Source: Chloroflexota bacterium
Lineage (GTDB): Bacteria; Chloroflexota; Dehalococcoidia; Bin125
Assembly (NCBI GenBank): GCA_026707335.1
Contig: JAPOXB010000175.1
Span: 1 to 9,882 of the forward strand
Length of the DNA: 9,882 nt
Direction: 5' to 3'
Within the stretch, counting starts at the first letter, position 1; each line of letters opens with the position of its first letter. A model generated the notes under the pieces. The model was not told where the DNA came from. It saw nothing but the letters and a program-made list of their open reading frames with translations, and did no database searches. The translations under genes were made by a program, and so were the position numbers. Positions 6,566 through 9,882 of the stretch are shown here, in pieces.

Positions 6566-6907
6566 ATGCAGCGCCATCAGCGACTCCGGCGGCGGCGGGA
6601 TTTCGCGGCCGTGTACCGATCGGGGCGTGCCTATGCCCGTGGCCCTCTCGCCCTCCGCATCCGCCCGAACCCGGAGACGGACGGCCCGCGCTACGGCTTC
6701 GCCGTGTCCAAGCGCCTGGGCGGGGCGGTCACGCGCAACCGCATCAAGCGCCGCCTGCGCGAGGCGGCGCGGCACAGCGGAGCGGCCGGGCAGGTGGACA
6801 TCGTCGTGATCGCGAGGCAGGGGGCGCAGCACGCGAGCTACGGGGAGTTGAACGCCGTGCTGTCGCAGTTGCTGAGGCGCGCCGGGCTGACGGGGAGCCC
6901 GCCGTGA
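6566..6907 (+). CDS. rnpA: Ribonuclease P protein component
   Basis: This 113-residue basic protein binds the RNase P RNA and helps it remove 5' leaders from pre-tRNAs. The opening RLRRRRDFAAVYRSGR (7-21) is the typical RnpA start region, and the family signature AVTRNRIKRRLREAAR (54-69) holds the RNR core (Arg57-Asn58-Arg59). VDIVVIAR (77-84) forms the usual strand near the C-terminus. The ATG at 6566 is chosen because GGGAG lies about 6 nt upstream and the protein then begins as RnpA should; an upstream GTG at 6506 adds 20 unrelated residues. The TGA stop (6905-6907) overlaps the yidD start (GTGA), so the two genes are probably translationally coupled. Confidence 0.95.
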   Translation: MQRHQRLRRRRDFAAVYRSGRAYARGPLALRIRPNPETDGPRYGFAVSKRLGGAVTRNRIKRRLREAARHSGAAGQVDIVVIARQGAQHASYGELNAVLSQLLRRAGLTGSPP

Positions 6908-7251
6908 ACCTCTCCCCCCGCCGAGGCTTCGGAGTCCGTTCGCCCACCGGCCTGCCCGCCCATCTGGCGCTGCGCCTGATCCGCGGCTACCAGGCCGGCA
7001 TCTCGCCGGGGCTGAGCCCGGCCTGCCGCTATCTCCCCACCTGCTCCGAGTACGCCCTGCAAGCGATCGGGCGCTACGGCCTCGTGCGGGGCGGCGCGAT
7101 GACCGTCTGGCGCCTGCTGCGCTGCAATCCGCTGTGCACGCCAGGGGGCGCCGGCGGCTACGACCCGCCTTACGACGAATCCGCCGAGGCCGGGCCGCCC
7201 GCCCGATGGCCGGTGTTTCACGTGAAACTCCCGCCGGGAACGTCCCGGTGA
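6904..7251 (+). CDS. yidD: Membrane protein insertion efficiency factor YidD
   Basis: This small membrane-associated protein assists YidC-dependent insertion. The family core is clear: LIRGYQAGISPGL (25-37), CRYLPTCSEYA (41-51) with Cys41 and Cys47, a further Cys pair at 74 and 78 around RLLRCNP (70-76), and GGYDPPY (84-90). At 115 residues it is longer than the usual 70-90, with a basic N-terminal extension of about 20 residues and a C-terminal tail of about 25. The GTG start lies within the rnpA stop (GTGA), and the TGA at 7249-7251 overlaps the next ATG (TGATG). The tail residues VFHVKL (104-109) are the translation of a parS site embedded in the gene, which probably explains part of the odd tail. 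Confidence 0.94.
   Translation: MNLSPRRGFGVRSPTGLPAHLALRLIRGYQAGISPGLSPACRYLPTCSEYALQAIGRYGLVRGGAMTVWRLLRCNPLCTPGGAGGYDPPYDESAEAGPPARWPVFHVKLPPGTSR
7214..7229. promoter_or_regulatory. parS centromere-like site (ParB/Spo0J binding)
   Basis: TGTTTCACGTGAAACT matches the near-universal bacterial parS consensus TGTTTCACGTGAAACA at 15 of 16 positions, with the palindromic core GTTTCACGTGAAAC intact. ParB loads on such sites as a CTP-dependent clamp and directs origin segregation and SMC loading. The TTT and AAA codons it forces into yidD are unlike the GC-ending codons around it, as expected for a site under its own selection. parS sites usually lie near oriC, in keeping with the rpmH-rnpA-yidC context. 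parA and parB themselves are not in the window. Confidence 0.93.
7234..7248 (+). promoter_or_regulatory. Small hairpin over the lipoprotein ribosome-binding region
   Basis: CCGGGA (7234-7239) and TCCCGG (7243-7248) form a perfect 6-bp stem with a 3-nt loop, ending one base before the TGATG overlap of yidD and the lipoprotein gene. The only purine-rich SD-like bases (GGGAA) lie in this stem. Ribosomes finishing yidD would open it, a layout that fits translational coupling. Confidence 0.27.
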
Positions 7252-8537
7252 TGCGCCGCCGTCTGGGCCACTGTCTGGGCGACCGGCTGGGCGACCGGCG
7301 CTGGCTCGGCATCGCGCTGCTGGCCGCGATCCCGCTGCTGGCGGCCTGCACGATCAGCAACGACCCCGACGGCTGGGCCCAGCCCATCGCCGCGGAGGTC
7401 GAGGGCCGGCCCGTGATCATCGCCCGCGTCGAGGACAAGCTGATCGGGGCGATCGACCTCGACCGGGCGAACGCGGTCGTCTGGATGTTCCCCGGCGCCG
7501 CCGCGGGACGGCCGGAATCGGACGACGACGATCGGCCGTTCCCGGGCCTCGACGATCAGGTCGACGCGCAGGGCTTCTACGGCGCGCCCGCCACCATCGG
7601 CGCCAACGACGACGAGTTCGTCGTCGCCGACCACAACGAGGGCGTCGTCTACGCCATCCGGCGCGACGGCTCCAGCGCCCGCGTCCTGCTCGACACGGGC
7701 GTGCCGGTGATCGCCGGCGTCGTCGTCGCGGACGACGCCCGCACCATCTTCGTCGCGACGACGGACGAGCGCGTGTACGCCATCGACACGGAGAATCCCC
7801 CCCTCAGCGTGAACGACACCGAGGCGTTCGTCTGGCCCCCGGCCGAGGTCGAGGGACGCATCTGGGGCACACCGGCCCTCGCCCACACCGAGACGCACGG
7901 AAGCCTGCTCATCGTCCCCACGATGTCCGGACAAGTGGCCGCGCTGCGCACCGGCGACGGCACGCCCGCCTGGACGTTCGTCTCCGGCGCCGGCATCGCC
8001 AGCGACGTCGCGATCGACGGGGGGCTCGCCTTCTTCGGCGGCTTCGACCGCACCTTCTACGCGCTCGACATCGAGAGCGGCGATCTGCGCTGGAGCGCCC
8101 AGGGCGCGCACTGGTTCTGGACCAACGCGCTGGCCGTGAACGGCGCCGTCTACGCCGGCGACCTGCACGGCGCCGTGTGGGCCTGGGACGCCCAGACGGG
8201 GGCGGCGCGGTGGCCGGAGCCCTTCCAGGCGGGGGAGCGCATCCGCGCCCAGCCCGCGCTCACCGCCGCGGGGGAGTTGGTCATCATCACCCGCGAGGGC
8301 ACGCTGCTGGCGGTCGATCCGGAGACCGGCGCGCAGATCTGGGGCGACCCCGAGACGCCGCTGCGGACGTCGAACCGCGTCCTGGCCACGCCGCTCGTCC
8401 TTGACGACGGCTCGCTCGTGATCAGCGACGACCAGGGTGTGCTCTGGCGCTCGCGCGTGGGCGCGGGGCGCGTCTGTCAGGTCTACCCGGACCGCAACCT
8501 CGAGTGCGAGCGGCTGCTCGATGCGGACCGGGGCTAG
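7251..8537 (+). CDS. PQQ-like beta-propeller lipoprotein
   Basis: This is a 428-residue predicted lipoprotein. A basic N-terminus and hydrophobic core (GIALLAAIPLLAAC) end in a lipobox with Cys33, so it should be anchored outside the membrane. The rest is built of propeller-blade repeats with the PQQ-like pattern (Y.LD..TG...W): FYALDIESGDLRW (269-281), VWAWDAQTGAARW (309-321) and LLAVDPETGAQIW (352-364), with weaker copies at about 174 and 229. Such folds usually act as protein-binding scaffolds, as in BamB, and the repeats alone do not show quinone use. A pair of Cys (409, 419) near the C-terminus may form a disulfide. The ATG at 7251 overlaps the yidD stop; an in-frame ATG at 7206 is a longer alternative. 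Its place between yidD and yidC suggests a link to membrane-protein insertion or quality control, which is inference. Confidence 0.85.
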   Translation: MRRRLGHCLGDRLGDRRWLGIALLAAIPLLAACTISNDPDGWAQPIAAEVEGRPVIIARVEDKLIGAIDLDRANAVVWMFPGAAAGRPESDDDDRPFPGLDDQVDAQGFYGAPATIGANDDEFVVADHNEGVVYAIRRDGSSARVLLDTGVPVIAGVVVADDARTIFVATTDERVYAIDTENPPLSVNDTEAFVWPPAEVEGRIWGTPALAHTETHGSLLIVPTMSGQVAALRTGDGTPAWTFVSGAGIASDVAIDGGLAFFGGFDRTFYALDIESGDLRWSAQGAHWFWTNALAVNGAVYAGDLHGAVWAWDAQTGAARWPEPFQAGERIRAQPALTAAGELVIITREGTLLAVDPETGAQIWGDPETPLRTSNRVLATPLVLDDGSLVISDDQGVLWRSRVGAGRVCQVYPDRNLECERLLDADRG

Positions 8538-8549
8538 GGGGCGGCGGGC

Positions 8550-9530
8550 GTGAGCTTCATCTGGAACGACCTGCTCGTCAACCCGATGATCAACGCGCTG
8601 ATCACGATGTCCAACGCCATGCTGGACAACTTCGGGCTGGCCATCATCGCGTTCACGATCTTCATCCGCCTCGTCACCTTCCCGCTGACCATCAAGCAGC
8701 TCCGCACGACCCGCGCGATGCAGGAGATGCAGCCGCAGATGCAGGAGATCCAGAAGAAATACAAGGATCCCAAGCGCCGCCAGCAGGAGATGATGAAGCT
8801 CTACCGCGACGTGGGCTTCAACCCGCTGGGCTGCCTCCTCCCCTTCGCGGTGCAGATCCCCATCTGGATCGCGCTGTTCCACGTCATCCGCTACACGGTG
8901 GGCACGACGCCGGAGGCGCTGCTCGATCTCTCCCGGCGCCTCTACGACTGGGGCTACATCACCGAGTCGGTGCCGCTGAGCAGCAACTTCATCGGCATCG
9001 ACCTGGCGGAGCGATCGATCCCGCTGGCCATCCTCGTCGCCGCCGCGACCTTCTACCAGCAGAAGCTCTCGACCGCGACCCGCCCGCAGGTCAAGGACGA
9101 CCGCCAGGCCGCGACCAACAAGATGATGCTCTACATGATGCCGCTGCTCTTCGGCTGGTTCACGATGACCGTGCCCTCCGGCCTGGGCCTCTATTGGTTC
9201 ACGACCAGCGTGGTGGCGATCCTCCAGGCGTACCTCTACTACAAGCCCGACAACATCACTTGGCGCTGGCTCGTCTCGATGGAGGCGCTGCCGCCGTCGG
9301 CGAAGGCGCGGCAGCGCGCCGCCGCCGCGGGCGACGGCCGCGGCCCGGCCACCGGGAAGAGCGCCGGCAAGGGCGCCGAACTACCACCGCAGGCAACCGC
9401 CTCCCAAGACCCAGTCGCGGCCGGCGCGGCCGACGGATCCAGCAGCCAGTCGGCTGCCGCCCGTCGCCGCAGACGCCGGCGGCGACGCCGGGGCAGGGGC
9501 GGGGGCGCAAGATCGGAAAGGGGCGATTGA
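8550..9530 (+). CDS. yidC: Membrane protein insertase YidC/Oxa1 family
   Basis: This 326-residue integral membrane insertase works alone or with SecYEG. The GTG start follows AGGGGG by about 8 nt, 12 bp after the lipoprotein stop. The core begins without a cleavable signal peptide or lipobox: the first membrane segment (28-48) carries FTIFIRLVTFPLTIKQ, with the conserved groove Arg at position 40. A charged Gln/Lys-rich cytoplasmic helical loop (50-88, including EMQPQMQEIQKKYK) follows. Next come GFNPLGCLLPFAVQIPIWIA (89-108) and further segments at about 153-170, 192-206 and 210-230 (PSGLGLYWFTTS). The C-terminal tail is Ala/Gly-rich and ends in ten consecutive Arg (305-314), a basic tail of the kind that contacts ribosomal RNA. 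The large periplasmic domain of proteobacterial YidC is absent. It is followed 3 bp later by the jag/khpB gene. Confidence 0.96.
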   Translation: MSFIWNDLLVNPMINALITMSNAMLDNFGLAIIAFTIFIRLVTFPLTIKQLRTTRAMQEMQPQMQEIQKKYKDPKRRQQEMMKLYRDVGFNPLGCLLPFAVQIPIWIALFHVIRYTVGTTPEALLDLSRRLYDWGYITESVPLSSNFIGIDLAERSIPLAILVAAATFYQQKLSTATRPQVKDDRQAATNKMMLYMMPLLFGWFTMTVPSGLGLYWFTTSVVAILQAYLYYKPDNITWRWLVSMEALPPSAKARQRAAAAGDGRGPATGKSAGKGAELPPQATASQDPVAAGAADGSSSQSAAARRRRRRRRRRGRGGGARSERGD

Positions 9531-9533
9531 GCC

Positions 9534-9882
9534 ATGGCCAGGGACAACCCCAGCAGCGTGGAAACGACAGGCAAGACCGTGGACGACGCCGTCCAACAGG
9601 CGTTGCGCCGGCTCAACCGGAGCCGGAACCAGGTGGAGGTGCGCGTCCTCAGCGAGGGCCGCCCCGGCGTCTTCGGCATCGGCGCGAGCGAGGCCCACGT
9701 CCGTGTGAGCGTCATCGGCGCCGAGCCGGCCGCCGACGACGCCGATGAGGCCCCGCTGCCGAAGATCGATGACTACGCCGACTACCAGGAGGTCGAGCGG
9801 CGACCCGCCGGACCCGGCCGCGGCCGGGGCGGCTCGGGCGGTCCCCCCGGCGCGCGCCGGGTCGCGCCGACGCGCGCCGGGG
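9534..9882 (+). CDS. khpB: KhpB/Jag RNA-binding protein, N-terminal part (3' truncated by window)
   Basis: The frame opens 3 bp after the yidC stop, with GGAAAGGGG upstream as ribosome-binding sequence, and runs off the window end after 116 codons. Residues 10-60 form a Jag_N domain: ETTGKTVDDAVQQALRRLN, then VEVRVLSEGRPGVFGIGA (about 34-51), where the (K/R)xGxFGxG turn is the hallmark. A low-complexity acidic then Gly/Pro/Arg-rich linker begins at about residue 65. The KH and R3H RNA-binding domains that normally follow lie outside the window, so their presence is assumed from the family and not seen. KhpB works with KhpA as an RNA chaperone and influences cell division and elongation in several bacteria. 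The position directly after yidC is the classic one. Confidence 0.92.
   Translation, partial: MARDNPSSVETTGKTVDDAVQQALRRLNRSRNQVEVRVLSEGRPGVFGIGASEAHVRVSVIGAEPAADDADEAPLPKIDDYADYQEVERRPAGPGRGRGGSGGPPGARRVAPTRAG

Noticed and set aside
6158..7438. 426-codon minus-strand frame opposite rpmH, rnpA and yidD
   Set aside because: Antisense shadow of three conserved genes; no family features.
7218..8882. Long minus-strand open frame opposite the propeller gene and yidC
   Set aside because: It crosses two well-supported genes, is low in complexity (His/Arg/Asp/Gly-rich) and has no recognisable domain.
1..9882. tRNA, rRNA, CRISPR, insertion sequence or phage elements
   Set aside because: No tRNA T-arm pattern with cloverleaf, no spaced repeats, no transposase and no terminal repeats were seen; codon use is uniform apart from the slt 5' end and the parS codons.

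Overview
The window is a very GC-rich (roughly 70% or more), densely packed bacterial chromosomal segment holding ten genes, of which the first and last are cut by the window edges. The best guess for the source is a Chloroflexota-like bacterium (Dehalococcoidia, SAR202 or a relative). This rests on the base composition, the style of the L34 protein, a YidC without a signal peptide, and the mix of neighbouring families. It is an inference of moderate to low confidence.

Left part (1-3558). A GNAT/YghO-like acetyltransferase (+, 5' end missing) converges on a DoxX-family membrane protein (-). The two stop codons sit inside one perfect inverted repeat. An uncharacterised 231-aa acidic protein (+) with a good sigma-70-like promoter then converges on alanine racemase alr (-), only 5 bp apart, again with a small hairpin at the junction.

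Middle (3559-6325). A divergent region separates alr from a large lipoprotein lytic transglycosylase of the Slt type (+). Both products act on peptidoglycan: one makes D-alanine, the other cleaves glycan strands. The divergent region, including the first ~60 bp of the assigned slt frame, holds a nested set of inverted repeats that could fold as a branched RNA or serve as a paired operator. After slt there is a hairpin, then a promoter and a leader stem for the next operon.

Right part (6326-9882). This is the conserved rpmH-rnpA-yidD-yidC-jag(khpB) cluster: ribosomal protein L34, RNase P protein, and the YidD and YidC membrane-insertion factors, followed by the RNA-binding protein KhpB. There are two departures from the textbook layout. 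The gene upstream of rpmH is slt rather than dnaA, and a beta-propeller (PQQ-like) lipoprotein gene is inserted between yidD and yidC with tight translational coupling to yidD. The genes are separated by 3-12 bp or overlap by 1-3 bp, apart from a ~100-bp gap between rpmH and rnpA, so they are probably one operon.

The most striking non-coding signal is a near-perfect parS site (ParB/Spo0J centromere, 15 of 16 consensus bases) buried in the 3' end of yidD. It marks this cluster as part of the origin-proximal domain even though no dnaA or DnaA-box cluster is visible in the window.
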